Assembly: GCA_964461995.1 (NCBI GenBank)
Contig: CAYWXL010000021.1
Location: forward strand, 1-64,000
Origin: JALSRK01 sp964461995
GTDB lineage: Bacteria > Acidobacteriota > Terriglobia > Bryobacterales > Bryobacteraceae
Length of the DNA stretch: 64,000 bases
Reading direction: 5' to 3'
Part shown: positions 17,574 through 25,528 of the stretch, one piece after another
Position numbering within the stretch: position 1 is the stretch's first letter
Layout of the letters: each line of letters begins with the position of its first letter
Notes under the pieces: model-generated
What the model saw: the letters and a program-made list of their open reading frames with translations, nothing else
What the model was told of the DNA's origin: nothing
Database searches by the model: none
Translations under genes and position numbers: made by a program

Positions 17574-18806
17574 TCAGACCGCCTCCAGGCCGAGCAGCCT
17601 GGCGGCGTTGTTGTGGTAAACCTTTCTCAAAATGCCGTCCGGAAGACCGATGCCGTAGATTTTCCACCGCCCTTGCGGGGGGATCGGCGCCGGCGCGTAG
17701 TCGAAATACTCGTCCAATGTTTCCAAGAACCGGAAATAGCAGTGGTACATCTCCGGGATCAGGATTTGCTGGGGCGTCTCCACCCCGTTCGGGCTGGCGT
17801 CGGTGCCGAACAGGATGCGGTCCTGATATTCCTCGAAGAACTTCCGGGCCCGCCGCGGCTGCCGCCCGAGTTCGCCTATCCGGGCGCCGATCTCGCAGTA
17901 TAGGTTCGGGTACTTATCGAGCCAAGAGGAAACCTCGTCCAGGTCTTCCGGATGATTCGCCACGTGCAGGCCGACGAAGATCGTCTTCGGATGGCGCTCG
18001 ATGACACGGTTGCGCGCCGCGAGCAGATCCGGCTTCGACGGATAGTCTTTGTCATAGAAGGACCAGTTCGGGTGGTTCGCCAGCTCCTCCCAGCGCTCGT
18101 TGAAGCGGTCGATGGGAAGGAAAAAGGCGTCCGGGTCCGCCGTGTGGATGAAGACCGGCATCCCGAGCCCGCCGGCCTCTTCGAACATCGGCGCGAAGCG
18201 CTCGTCGTCGATCTTCACCAGTTTGCCGTCCTCGCGCAGCCCGAGGCCAAAGCTCTTGTAAAGCTTGACCGCCACAGCGCCCTTTTCTTTGGCCTTCCGG
18301 ATCTCTTCAGCCTGCCGCTTCGGATAGTCCGGGTCTTTCATGTCGCGGAAAGACGGCACGACGCAGGTCACGAACCGCCCGGGATGGGCTCCGACCATCT
18401 CTTTCAAGCACCGGTCAAGCAGCTCGCCGGCATCGCTGGTGAAGTTCACCATGAGTTTCAGGTTCATCTCGTCCATCCACCGGACGATCTGGGCGAACTG
18501 CTCGGCCGGCGTGCCGTGCAGCTTGGAGTCCGGCGTCCCGGGCCGCCGGAATACGGCGGCGACATGGGTGTGGGCGTCGATAACGGGATACTTCGCCCGG
18601 GTGACCTGATGTTCCGGCACCTTCAGCATGCTGCGCGGCTGAAAGTCCTGGAGCGCCAGCGAGGGTCTCGCCCCTTCTTCCTGCTGTTCCGGCCCGGGAC
18701 CCGCACATCCCGTCGCCAACAGGGGCGCCCCGGCGGCCGCCGCCAAAAACCCGCGCCGGCTGGACTCGAACCGGCGCGTACGGCCATCGACTGGTTTCTT
18801 GCTCAC
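17574..18806 (-). CDS. TAT-exported amidohydrolase (Amidohydrolase_2 family)
   Basis: 410 residues. The start is GTG at 18806 with AAAGGAGGA about 10 nt upstream. The leader is twin-arginine type (SRRGFLAAAAGAPLLATGCAG) and also contains a Cys that could act as a lipobox. Metal-site residues are in order: IDAHTHVAA, VFIHTADPDAF, FVGLHVANH and LFGTDASPNG. It closely parallels the lipoprotein amidohydrolase at 5.6 kb, including the end segment GIGLPDGILRKVYHNNAARLL. It starts the GH109 transcript. The substrate is unknown. Confidence 0.8.
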   Translation of the reverse strand: MSKKPVDGRTRRFESSRRGFLAAAAGAPLLATGCAGPGPEQQEEGARPSLALQDFQPRSMLKVPEHQVTRAKYPVIDAHTHVAAVFRRPGTPDSKLHGTPAEQFAQIVRWMDEMNLKLMVNFTSDAGELLDRCLKEMVGAHPGRFVTCVVPSFRDMKDPDYPKRQAEEIRKAKEKGAVAVKLYKSFGLGLREDGKLVKIDDERFAPMFEEAGGLGMPVFIHTADPDAFFLPIDRFNERWEELANHPNWSFYDKDYPSKPDLLAARNRVIERHPKTIFVGLHVANHPEDLDEVSSWLDKYPNLYCEIGARIGELGRQPRRARKFFEEYQDRILFGTDASPNGVETPQQILIPEMYHCYFRFLETLDEYFDYAPAPIPPQGRWKIYGIGLPDGILRKVYHNNAARLLGLEAV

Positions 18807-18875
18807 AAGAACTCGTTCCTCCTTTCGCGCGTGCGTGGCGCCAGCGCCCGCAGTTCGACCATATGATGAGCATAT

Positions 18876-18892
18876 ACGAAAGCAAACGCAAA
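18876..18892 (-). promoter_or_regulatory. Candidate DeoR-type operator
   Basis: On the minus strand this reads TTTGCGTTTGCTTTCGT, a run of TTTGC/TTTCGT repeats 70-86 nt upstream of the exported amidohydrolase. It shares the 10-mer TTGCTTTCGT with the region upstream of the 5.6 kb amidohydrolase. CATAT repeats lie immediately beside it (18859-18875). Confidence 0.35.
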
Positions 18893-19036
18893 TCGTGGCC
18901 CGCGTCCACGATTCGGGTCTTTCCTCACCCTTCGGCCGCCGGTTCGCACAGCCCCGCATGGTAGACTTGAATCAGTAAAGTCCATCCATTTCTTTGAGAT
19001 CCGGCCGCCCGGACCGGGAGACCGTTTGCAATTGCC

Positions 19037-20134
19037 ATGGAAGACCTCAAGGAGATCCAGCGCCGCCTCGAACAAGCTCTGGCTCAACCGGACGATCAGG
19101 CTGCCATCGATAATCTGGCCGCTTGCGGCCTCGACACGCTGCCGGTGTTCCGCGACTACCTGAAGCGGGACACCGACATCGACCGCGCCGAGGCCGTCGA
19201 AGCCTTGCTGAAGCGGGTGTTGAAAGAGCGCCTCTCCCGCCCCGTCTCGGGCGCCGACGCCCGCCGCATCGCCCGCTTCCAGCAGGAGCTCGGCTTCATC
19301 TTCAAGTACAAGTCCTACGCCATCAAGGCCGCCGTCCCCCTGGGCTATTCCATCTTCCTGCAGAATCCCGGCGAAGGTTTTAGCTTCCAGCGGCACGTGA
19401 CACACAAGACCGAGGTCTTTCACATCCTGGAAGCCCCTCCTGGAGGCTACGTCTTTCTCTGCGACGCCGAAGACTGGGACAAACACTACGACAAGGAGAC
19501 CTTCGACGCCTGGCTGGCGGGCGAATCCCACCCGTTCTTCGACCGCTGCCGCTTCGTCCCCCAGCCCGGCGACGTCTTCGTGATCTCGCGGCTCAATGTC
19601 GTCCACACGGTGATCGGCTGCATCCTCGAAGAGTACGCCACCGTCTCCACCGACATGGTGGACCGGCTGCACGACCAGAACAAAGGCAAGCCCATTCCGG
19701 AGCGCTTCTGCCGCGCCTACGCCGAAGAGCGCCTGCAATCGCTCCGCCTGCCGGCCAAACACCGCAACGTGGACATGCTCTCCGGCGAGACGACAGTGGA
19801 GCCGATTCCCTGGACCGCAGTCGAAGGCGGGGAACGGGCGATCCTGACCGATTCCTTCGTCACCGCTTCGAACTACCGGCTGAGCCCCATGGCGGCCGGC
19901 GCTCTGCAGCGCTCCGCTGAGCGGGCGGCCCAGATCCGGATATTCTCCGGCGAGGGCCGCGTCGCCATCGCCGACGACGACGAGTTGGACCGCCTGGATC
20001 AAATGGCGATCCCCGTCAGGAGCGGTGACCTGCTCTTCGTTCCGCCCGGCGTGCACTACCGGGTCTTCAACGACCGCGGCGAGGCGCTGGAATACTCCGA
20101 GCACTTGATCGCCCCCAACGTGGCTTTCATCTGA
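19037..20134 (+). CDS. Double-cupin-like protein of unknown function
   Basis: 365 residues with no signal peptide. The N-terminal 75 residues are helical and charged, like a small repeat domain (LKEIQRRLEQALAQ, IDNLAACGLDTLPVFRDYL). Two cupin-like regions follow: one around GFSFQRHVTHKTEVFHILEA, and a C-terminal one ending SGDLLFVPPGVHYRVFN. This layout recalls sugar-phosphate isomerase-like bicupins, but I cannot name a family. No strong ribosome site precedes the ATG; GGGAG is about 17 nt upstream. It is divergent from the exported amidohydrolase and could belong to the same sugar locus. Confidence 0.6.
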   Translation: MEDLKEIQRRLEQALAQPDDQAAIDNLAACGLDTLPVFRDYLKRDTDIDRAEAVEALLKRVLKERLSRPVSGADARRIARFQQELGFIFKYKSYAIKAAVPLGYSIFLQNPGEGFSFQRHVTHKTEVFHILEAPPGGYVFLCDAEDWDKHYDKETFDAWLAGESHPFFDRCRFVPQPGDVFVISRLNVVHTVIGCILEEYATVSTDMVDRLHDQNKGKPIPERFCRAYAEERLQSLRLPAKHRNVDMLSGETTVEPIPWTAVEGGERAILTDSFVTASNYRLSPMAAGALQRSAERAAQIRIFSGEGRVAIADDDELDRLDQMAIPVRSGDLLFVPPGVHYRVFNDRGEALEYSEHLIAPNVAFI

Positions 20135-20186
20135 AGAGTGGCTGCGCCCGGCCAGCGCCGGCAAGGGCTCGCGCCGGGTCCACTCG

Positions 20187-20215
20187 TCTGGTACTTGCCC
20201 CGGCCCTGTACCAGA
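20187..20215. other. Perfect inverted repeat downstream of the cupin gene
   Basis: TCTGGTAC (20187-20194) and GTACCAGA (20208-20215) form an 8-bp hairpin with a 13-nt loop, 53 nt after the cupin stop. No T-run follows on the plus strand, so it is not a standard terminator there. It may be a factor-dependent end, a processing site or part of the next gene's leader. Confidence 0.4.
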
Positions 20216-20289
20216 AAAATCGCCATCTTCTCAAGAGGTTCCGCGCGATTTCCCGCCCGGCGGCTGCACTTAAACTGTGTACCCGAGAA

Positions 20290-20339
20290 AGCCGGCCGGT
20301 CCGGGTTTCTCCGTTCCGGACAGAGCTTATGGGCCGGCT
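20290..20339 (+). other. Nested hairpin in the leader of the small HTH gene
   Basis: The outer stem AGCCGGCC (20290-20297) pairs perfectly with GGCCGGCT (20332-20339), and the inner stem GTCCGG (20299-20304) pairs with CCGGAC (20316-20321). The structure ends 26 nt before the start codon at 20366. Two perfect nested stems suggest an RNA-level control element or a terminator-like fold; no known riboswitch class is recognised. Confidence 0.45.
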
Positions 20340-20365
20340 TCACCGAACAGGCAGAGAAAGGACCG

Positions 20366-20635
20366 ATGCCGAAGAGCATGGATGGCGTGCACCGGAGGGA
20401 GGAACAGCACACGAGGATCGAGCGGTACGCTCGAAGGCTACGCCAGGAACTGCGATCCTGCACCAACCGGGAGCTGGAGATCCTCGTGCGGTACTACACG
20501 CTCGGACAGGACGCCGATCGAGTCGCCAGGGAAATGAGATGCGGGCTGGAGGAAATTCACCGGCTGCGACGGCGCATCCGTTCGGCGGTGAGGGAGGAAC
20601 AACCCGCGGTCCAGACCGCCGCAGCGGGCCGCTGA
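20366..20635 (+). CDS. Small sigma-region-4-like helix-turn-helix protein
   Basis: 89 residues. The ATG has AAAGGA 4-5 nt upstream. The sequence is almost wholly helical; TNRELEILVRYYTLGQDADRV (split by eye at about residues 34-54) followed by MRCGLEEIHRLRRRIRSAV resembles a sigma-70 region 4 helix-turn-helix, of the type found at the end of Solibacter-group ECF-like proteins, but no region 2 is present. It could be a stand-alone DNA-binding adaptor or an anti-sigma-like partner. A structured leader precedes it. It converges on hpnI (25 nt between stops). Confidence 0.6.
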   Translation: MPKSMDGVHRREEQHTRIERYARRLRQELRSCTNRELEILVRYYTLGQDADRVAREMRCGLEEIHRLRRRIRSAVREEQPAVQTAAAGR

Positions 20636-20660
20636 GACACCGCCGCCCTGGCCGCCTTCT

Positions 20661-21806
20661 TCAACGTTGCGATACCGGCGTCTGCCCGCACTCGCGACTC
20701 TCCACCGAAACAATGCGGCCGTCGCGGCTCAGCCGCAAGCGCCGGTCCCGCCAGACTACTGTGTCGCCAGCGATACCTGCCGCCCAGACGGCCGCGCCGA
20801 ACAGGTCCCGCAAGGGCATCAGCCACCACCAGCGGCGGGTCACGGGGCACCGGAGCACGCCGACGCCGGCCGCCAGCCCAGCCGCGAGCCGGACCAACAG
20901 GATCAGCGCCCCAAGCTCCCACCACCCAGCCGCCGCGGCCGCCAAAGCCCAGACGGCCGCCTGGGTCGCGGCGATTCCGAGGTAGGCCGGTCCTTTCGAA
21001 ACCCGGATCGTGCGGTGCCAGCGCACCTGATGCCGCCACACGTCGGCCCAGTTCTCTGCGCCCAGCGTCGTCTCGACAACCACTTTCGAAAGGTGCACAC
21101 GGAAGCCCGCCTCGGTAAGACGGCGGGCCAACTGGTAGTCGTCGGCGAGGTAATCGGCAATGGCGGCGAATCCGCCGATGCGCTCCAGGTCGCGGGCACG
21201 CACCGCCAGCGTCGATCCGAGTCCGAACTCCCGCACGCCGACGAGTTGTGCTACGAGCACGCTGGGCGCGAAATCAGTCGCCACGCCCAACGCCTCCCAG
21301 CGGGCCGGCGTGGAGTCCGCCCGGCCGCGGTAGAGGCAGGTGACGACGCCGGTCCCCGGATCCGCCAGCGGGGCCACGACTCGCCGCAGGTAGTCCGGCT
21401 CCACGCGGACGTCGCTGTCGTTGATCACCAGGACCGGGTGCTTCGCCTTAGCCGCCAGCTCCTTGAGCACTCCGGCCTTGCGATTCGGCGCCCCGGTCGG
21501 ACACACGAGAAGGCGCATCGGGATCTCCGGATGCGCCGCCATCAGACGCCGGATCGCGGGAACGGCGGGATCGTCTTCGTCCTCGACGCCGAACAGGATC
21601 TCGAACCGGGGATAGCTCTGCCGGGCGTGCGACCCTATCGCCTCGTCGAAGTGCGGGTCCAGCCCTCGAACCGGCTTCAAGACCGACACCGGAGGTGAGT
21701 AGCCGGTTTCCGGGTCGCGAGTCCGCCGGCGCCGCAAGGCGGCGGCCAGCGCCGCTGACTGATAGATCAGCGCCGCCCCGCACGCCAGCAGCAGAACGTA
21801 CTCCAC
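20661..21806 (-). CDS. hpnI: Hopanoid glycosyltransferase HpnI (GT21-like)
   Basis: 381 residues. An N-terminal membrane helix is followed by a GT2/GT21 catalytic domain: SVLKPVRGLDPHFDEAIGS, FGVEDEDDPAVP, VINDSDVRVEPDYLRRVV (DxD), YLADDYQLARRL and the (Q/R)xxRW motif HQVRWHRTIR, then C-terminal membrane segments. HpnI adds an N-acetylhexosamine to bacteriohopanetetrol. It is the last gene of an operon with HpnJ and two small membrane proteins; 13 nt separate it from the preceding stop. The deacetylase HpnK that normally acts between HpnI and HpnJ is not in the window. Confidence 0.8.
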   Translation of the reverse strand: MEYVLLLACGAALIYQSAALAAALRRRRTRDPETGYSPPVSVLKPVRGLDPHFDEAIGSHARQSYPRFEILFGVEDEDDPAVPAIRRLMAAHPEIPMRLLVCPTGAPNRKAGVLKELAAKAKHPVLVINDSDVRVEPDYLRRVVAPLADPGTGVVTCLYRGRADSTPARWEALGVATDFAPSVLVAQLVGVREFGLGSTLAVRARDLERIGGFAAIADYLADDYQLARRLTEAGFRVHLSKVVVETTLGAENWADVWRHQVRWHRTIRVSKGPAYLGIAATQAAVWALAAAAAGWWELGALILLVRLAAGLAAGVGVLRCPVTRRWWWLMPLRDLFGAAVWAAGIAGDTVVWRDRRLRLSRDGRIVSVESRECGQTPVSQR

Positions 21807-21819
21807 CTCGCCACTCCCG

Positions 21820-22185
21820 CTACATGGAAACCAGCGCCACCCCGCAGACCACCAGCGCCGCGCCAGCCCAGCGCTTCCAGTTCAGGTGTTCCTTCAACAG
21901 AACGCGCGCCAACACGGTTTCGACCGCATAGCTGGCCGCGGTGGCCGGAACGGCGAAGCTGAGATCGGCGATGGAAAGCAGTACCAGGAAAGCGAAAAAT
22001 GAGACGGCCATGAAGAAGATCGACAGGATCAGCCAGCGCCGCCGCAACGCTCGCGCCATGACCGCGCCCCAGCGGCCGGGGTGGAACTCGTCGATCTCGC
22101 CGTGGGCCTTCATCTCCCGGCTCTGCAACAGATCGCTCGCCACCGTGGAAAGCACGACGATCGCCACCAGCAGCCAGGCGTTCAT
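21820..22185 (-). CDS. Small four-helix EamA/SMR-type membrane protein (ArnF-like)
   Basis: 121 residues, four hydrophobic helices. The ATG overlaps the stop of the sister gene (ATGA), so the two are made together. IADLSFAVPATAASYAVETVLARVLLKEHLNWKRW contains the same motif order as the sister protein (split: AVPATAASYAVETVLA, then KEHLNWKRWAGAALVV). Size, pairing and position resemble ArnE/ArnF, a heterodimeric flippase for a lipid-linked sugar in E. coli. Between hpnJ and hpnI it may move a hopanoid glycolipid or a polyprenyl-sugar donor. This role is inferred; ordinary SMR drug efflux is the alternative. Confidence 0.65.
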   Translation of the reverse strand: MNAWLLVAIVVLSTVASDLLQSREMKAHGEIDEFHPGRWGAVMARALRRRWLILSIFFMAVSFFAFLVLLSIADLSFAVPATAASYAVETVLARVLLKEHLNWKRWAGAALVVCGVALVSM

Positions 22186-22595
22186 CCAGCCTCCCCCTTC
22201 CCGTTAGTGGTTTTGGGTTGAGTCGCGCCCACCAGCGAAGTCCCAGCGACGATCAGGATCGTGCCGGCCCAGCGCTGCCAGGAGACATCTTCGTTCATCA
22301 CGTACCGCCCGAGCAGAACGGTGAGCACGTAGCCGGAGGCCGTCACCGGCAATACGAAGCTCAGATCCGCCCAGCTCAGCAGGGTTAGCCGGGTCAGCAG
22401 CCACAGGATGAGCAGCGCAATTCCCGCCAGCACCCAGGGAGTGAACACTGTCCGCAACACGCCGAGCGGCGTCAGCCCATAAATGGAGTGCTTCATGCCC
22501 CAGCTCAACGAGAAGTTCCCGAGCACGTTGGTGAGGACCACCACCAGGGTGAGCAGCCACACCTTCAGTGCGACAGCGCGCCCGGGCATCTCCAT
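22182..22595 (-). CDS. Small four-helix EamA/SMR-type membrane protein (ArnE-like)
   Basis: 137 residues, four hydrophobic helices. The start at 22595 is coupled to the hpnJ stop (TGATG). Motif LSWADLSFVLPVTASGYVLT and the segment NEDVSWQRWAGTILIVAGTS parallel the sister protein, indicating duplication of a 4-helix unit. As with ArnE/ArnF, a heterodimer is likely. The first helix contains NVLGNFSLSWGMKH, as in other DUF-type EamA halves. No substrate can be read from the sequence. Confidence 0.65.
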   Translation of the reverse strand: MEMPGRAVALKVWLLTLVVVLTNVLGNFSLSWGMKHSIYGLTPLGVLRTVFTPWVLAGIALLILWLLTRLTLLSWADLSFVLPVTASGYVLTVLLGRYVMNEDVSWQRWAGTILIVAGTSLVGATQPKTTNGKGEAG

Positions 22596-24061
22596 CAACC
22601 GGCTTGTTCCTCGGCGGGCCGGGCCGCCGCCGCGGCCTTCTGCTCGGCGATGAATTGCTTGCGCTTGGAGCGCAGCTCCAGGTATTCGCGCGCCTCTTTG
22701 AAGAGGCGTTTCCGCTCCGCGGAATTGAAGATCGCACCCCGCACGATCCGCCACACCGCCTTGGGCCGGAAGTAGTACTCGCTATAGAACCGTTCAACCC
22801 ACTCGAGCAGCTCGGCGCGGTCCAGGTCCGGATAAGTGATGTTCGGCAACTGGTGACCGCCCTCGTCGGTCATCGACTCCATGGTGATCAGCCCATTGCG
22901 CTCGACGTAGTCATAGAACTCCGTCCCCGGATAGGGATGCGCCACCGAAACCTGGATGGTGTCGGTGTCCAGCTCCTTGGCGAACTGGATCGTCCGCCGG
23001 ATCGTCTCCCGGGTCTCGCCCGGCAGCCCAACGATGAAGTCCCCGTGGATCTTGATGCCGACTTTCTTGCAGTTCTCCGTGAAGCGCCGCGCCATGTCCA
23101 CCGTGGCGCCCTTCTTGATGTTCTTGAGGATTTGCGGATCGCCGGACTCGTAACCGACGATCATCAGCCGGCAGCCGGCCTCTTTCATCGCCTTCAGCGT
23201 CTCGTAGTCGGTGGTGACCCGCGAGGTGCACGACCAGGTGATGCCCAGCGCTCCCAGGTGATTGCAGATCTCCAGCGTCCGGCGCTTGTTGTAGTTGAAG
23301 GTGTCGTCGTCGAAGAAGATCTCCCGCAGGCCCTCGAAGTTCTCCCACGCCCACTTCGCCTCGGCGGCCACGTCGGCGGCCGAGCGCAGCCGCCACCGGT
23401 GGCCGGAATGCGTCTGGGGCCACAGGCAGAAGGTGCATTGCGCCGGGCAGCCCCGCGAGGAATAGAAGGCCACAAACGGGTGCAGCAGGAACGGCACGTT
23501 GTAGCGCCGGAAGTCGAGGTCCCGCTTGTAGACCTTCGTGACCCAAGGCAGCGCGTCGAGGTCCTCGATAGGCGGCGCATCGGGGTTGTGAACGATCTGC
23601 CCGTTCTTGCGGAAACTGGCCCCTGGAATTTCCTCGAGGGGCTTGCCGTTGGCGTAATCGACGATCTGATAGTCGAACTCCCGGCGGATGACGAAGTCGA
23701 TCGCCTTCGACTCCTGCAAACAGCGCTCCGGTTCCACCGTCACCGGGGGGCCCACGAAGCAGACCTTCAGCTCCGGGTTGGCGTCCTTCATCATCCCGGC
23801 CATCGCCACATCGACGTGGTAGCCGGGGGTGGAGGTGAACAAGACGAGCAGTTCGAAATCGCCCGCCATTTGCACCACTTGCTCCACGGTGATCCCGTGC
23901 GGCGGCGCATCCACCACTTTGCTGTCGGGCAGCATCCCGGCCGGGTAGCAGAGCCACACCGGGTACCAGTAGGATTCGATTTCCCGGGTGGCGGGCCAAC
24001 GGGAACTGGCGCCCCCGTCGAACTTCTCGAATGAAGGCGGGTTCAGCAAGAGCGTGCGCAT
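22595..24061 (-). CDS. hpnJ: Hopanoid biosynthesis radical SAM protein HpnJ
   Basis: 488 residues. It opens with the HpnJ hallmark LLNPPSFEKFDGGASSRWP, followed by a B12-binding-like domain (residues about 50-150) and the radical SAM cluster CPAQCTFC (CxxxCxxC, about residue 205). The following DDDTFNYNKRR and HGDFIVGLPGET match the B12-binding radical SAM family. HpnJ is reported to convert the hopanoid glycosamine into the cyclitol ether, a ring contraction of the sugar. It begins 87 nt after the small exported protein. A 26-residue Ala/Glu/Lys-rich tail is present. Confidence 0.88.
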   Translation of the reverse strand: MRTLLLNPPSFEKFDGGASSRWPATREIESYWYPVWLCYPAGMLPDSKVVDAPPHGITVEQVVQMAGDFELLVLFTSTPGYHVDVAMAGMMKDANPELKVCFVGPPVTVEPERCLQESKAIDFVIRREFDYQIVDYANGKPLEEIPGASFRKNGQIVHNPDAPPIEDLDALPWVTKVYKRDLDFRRYNVPFLLHPFVAFYSSRGCPAQCTFCLWPQTHSGHRWRLRSAADVAAEAKWAWENFEGLREIFFDDDTFNYNKRRTLEICNHLGALGITWSCTSRVTTDYETLKAMKEAGCRLMIVGYESGDPQILKNIKKGATVDMARRFTENCKKVGIKIHGDFIVGLPGETRETIRRTIQFAKELDTDTIQVSVAHPYPGTEFYDYVERNGLITMESMTDEGGHQLPNITYPDLDRAELLEWVERFYSEYYFRPKAVWRIVRGAIFNSAERKRLFKEAREYLELRSKRKQFIAEQKAAAAARPAEEQAG

Positions 24062-24092
24062 GTGCCAGTTACCTTAGAGCGTACGATTCGGC

Positions 24093-24118
24093 GCGGGGAA
24101 AACTCCAGCGTTCCCCGC
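24093..24118. other. Perfect hairpin upstream of hpnJ
   Basis: GCGGGGAA (24093-24100) and TTCCCCGC (24111-24118) form an 8-bp stem with a 10-nt loop, in the 87-nt space between the LolA-like gene and hpnJ (both minus). There is no T-run, so it could be a processing site or an attenuator that sets the expression ratio. Confidence 0.35.
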
Positions 24119-24148
24119 CGGCCGGAGGAAACGGGACGCCGAACGGCG

Positions 24149-24904
24149 TCAATTCCCGGCCGTCTGAGGAACCATCACCCGGGAGGCCAGCTTCGGCTGG
24201 CTTCCGTTGAACGAGATGTCATGAAACTCGATCCGGATCTGCGCCGGACCCACCAGCCTTGTGCGGATCTCGGTTTGAATCACCGAGGGTACCGCCACGC
24301 CATCGATCATGGCGTAATCGCGGATGAAGTCCACACGCTTCAGGAACATGGACGGGGTCTTGACGAGCCGCCCGGACTCCCGGACCGGCATCCCCGTATC
24401 CGCATGGATCCAGAGCCACCCGCGGTACATGCCCATCTTTTTCTTCTTCGGCTCCACCTGGAACAGGTACAGTGTCCAGTCGCCCGAACCGTACTTGCCC
24501 CGATACCGGAATTTGTAGTTCTCCGGAGTAATCGCCAGCCTGTCGCGCGTGCCCCGGTCGGACGACTTGATCTCAGCCTCCAGGTACCGGGCGATGACAT
24601 CCTTCTTCACCATGTTGTCGCCCTGAAAACCCAGCACCTTGTAAGTGATCTTTCCCAGGGCCGACACCTTGCGCAGGGCGTGGAGAACCCCTTTCTTCTT
24701 TAGATCCGGCAACTTGGCCTCGATTGAGACTTTCATTGTCACGTCTCGCAAGGCGTCGCGGATCTGGGCGTAGCTCTCCACGTAACGCTCGAGCGCCCGC
24801 TGGCCCTCCGGATCCGGCTGCCGGCCCGGATCTGCATAGGCCCCGGCGCCAAAATACAGGAGCGCTCCAATCGCGACAATCAGCTTGAAGACGATTCTCC
24901 TCAC
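24149..24904 (-). CDS. Exported protein of unknown function, LolA/LolB-like shape
   Basis: 251 residues with a signal peptide (FKLIVAIGALLYFGAGAYA). After a helical segment (ALERYVESYAQIRDALRDV) the sequence alternates beta strands with charged turns (ITYKVLGFQGDNMVKKDVI, DWTLYLFQVEPKKKKMGMY, WLWIHADTGMPVRESG), which looks like the half-barrel of outer-membrane lipoprotein-sorting (LolA-type) proteins. I do not recognise a named family. It lies just upstream of the hopanoid operon on the same strand and may be its first gene; a role in lipid handling at the envelope is speculative. Confidence 0.55.
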   Translation of the reverse strand: MRRIVFKLIVAIGALLYFGAGAYADPGRQPDPEGQRALERYVESYAQIRDALRDVTMKVSIEAKLPDLKKKGVLHALRKVSALGKITYKVLGFQGDNMVKKDVIARYLEAEIKSSDRGTRDRLAITPENYKFRYRGKYGSGDWTLYLFQVEPKKKKMGMYRGWLWIHADTGMPVRESGRLVKTPSMFLKRVDFIRDYAMIDGVAVPSVIQTEIRTRLVGPAQIRIEFHDISFNGSQPKLASRVMVPQTAGN

Positions 24905-25086
24905 GCGTTTACACCACCCCTAGGCCGCGCCAATTCCTTATCATTACGTACCTTATCAAAGTTTAGGATGCCGCCGCACCCACAAACGTTTCTTCGCATC
25001 CATGACGCTGCGGGTTCCGCTCCCCACGCTCGGCCCCCTTCGCCGCCCCTGCTGCCCGCCCTGCCGGCTGGGATACGATAAACGCT

Positions 25087-25500
25087 ATGGCGCAAATACC
25101 CGTCGGCGCTCGCGCCCGGCTGCACCTGCTCGTCACCGGCGAATTCGCCATCGATTTCCTTGGCAACGACGCCGCCAGGGTTCTAGCCACCCCCTTCCTT
25201 ATCGGCCACCTCGAACTAGCCGCCAGGGATGCCGTGAAAGAGTACCTGGAAGAGGGATTCGACACGGTGGGGACCCACGTCGAACTCCGTCACCTCGCCG
25301 CCGTCCCGCTCGGCATGGCCGTCACCTGCTACGCCGAGGTGACCGGAGTGGAGGATCGCCGGGTCCGGTTCCGTGTCTGGGCCGAAGACGAACAGGAGAA
25401 GGTGGCCGAGGGCACGCACGAGCGTTTTATCATCAACGTGGAGCGGTTCGCCGCCCGCGTCGTGGCCAAAGCGCAGCGCGCGGGAGCGAAGAAAGATTGA
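25087..25500 (+). CDS. FlK-like hotdog thioesterase
   Basis: 137 residues, one hotdog domain. ATPFLIGHLELAARDAV and VGTHVELRHLAAVPLG carry the Thr, Glu and His positions used by fluoroacetyl-CoA thioesterase-type enzymes. The substrate is probably a small acyl-CoA; fluoroacetyl-CoA specificity should not be assumed. It is cytoplasmic, with no signal peptide. It is the first gene of a plus-strand set, 28 nt before the rhamnose isomerase-like gene, and divergent from the LolA-like gene (182 nt). Confidence 0.8.
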   Translation: MAQIPVGARARLHLLVTGEFAIDFLGNDAARVLATPFLIGHLELAARDAVKEYLEEGFDTVGTHVELRHLAAVPLGMAVTCYAEVTGVEDRRVRFRVWAEDEQEKVAEGTHERFIINVERFAARVVAKAQRAGAKKD

Positions 25501-25528
25501 GGCAAATCAAAGAGACGCAGGCTGATCG

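Noticed and set aside
15292..17619. Long plus-strand open frame of 775 codons opposite the GH109 genes
   Set aside because: Antisense shadow of high-GC coding sequence; composition is His/Val/Arg/Leu-rich without any domain, and the minus strand carries clear proteins.
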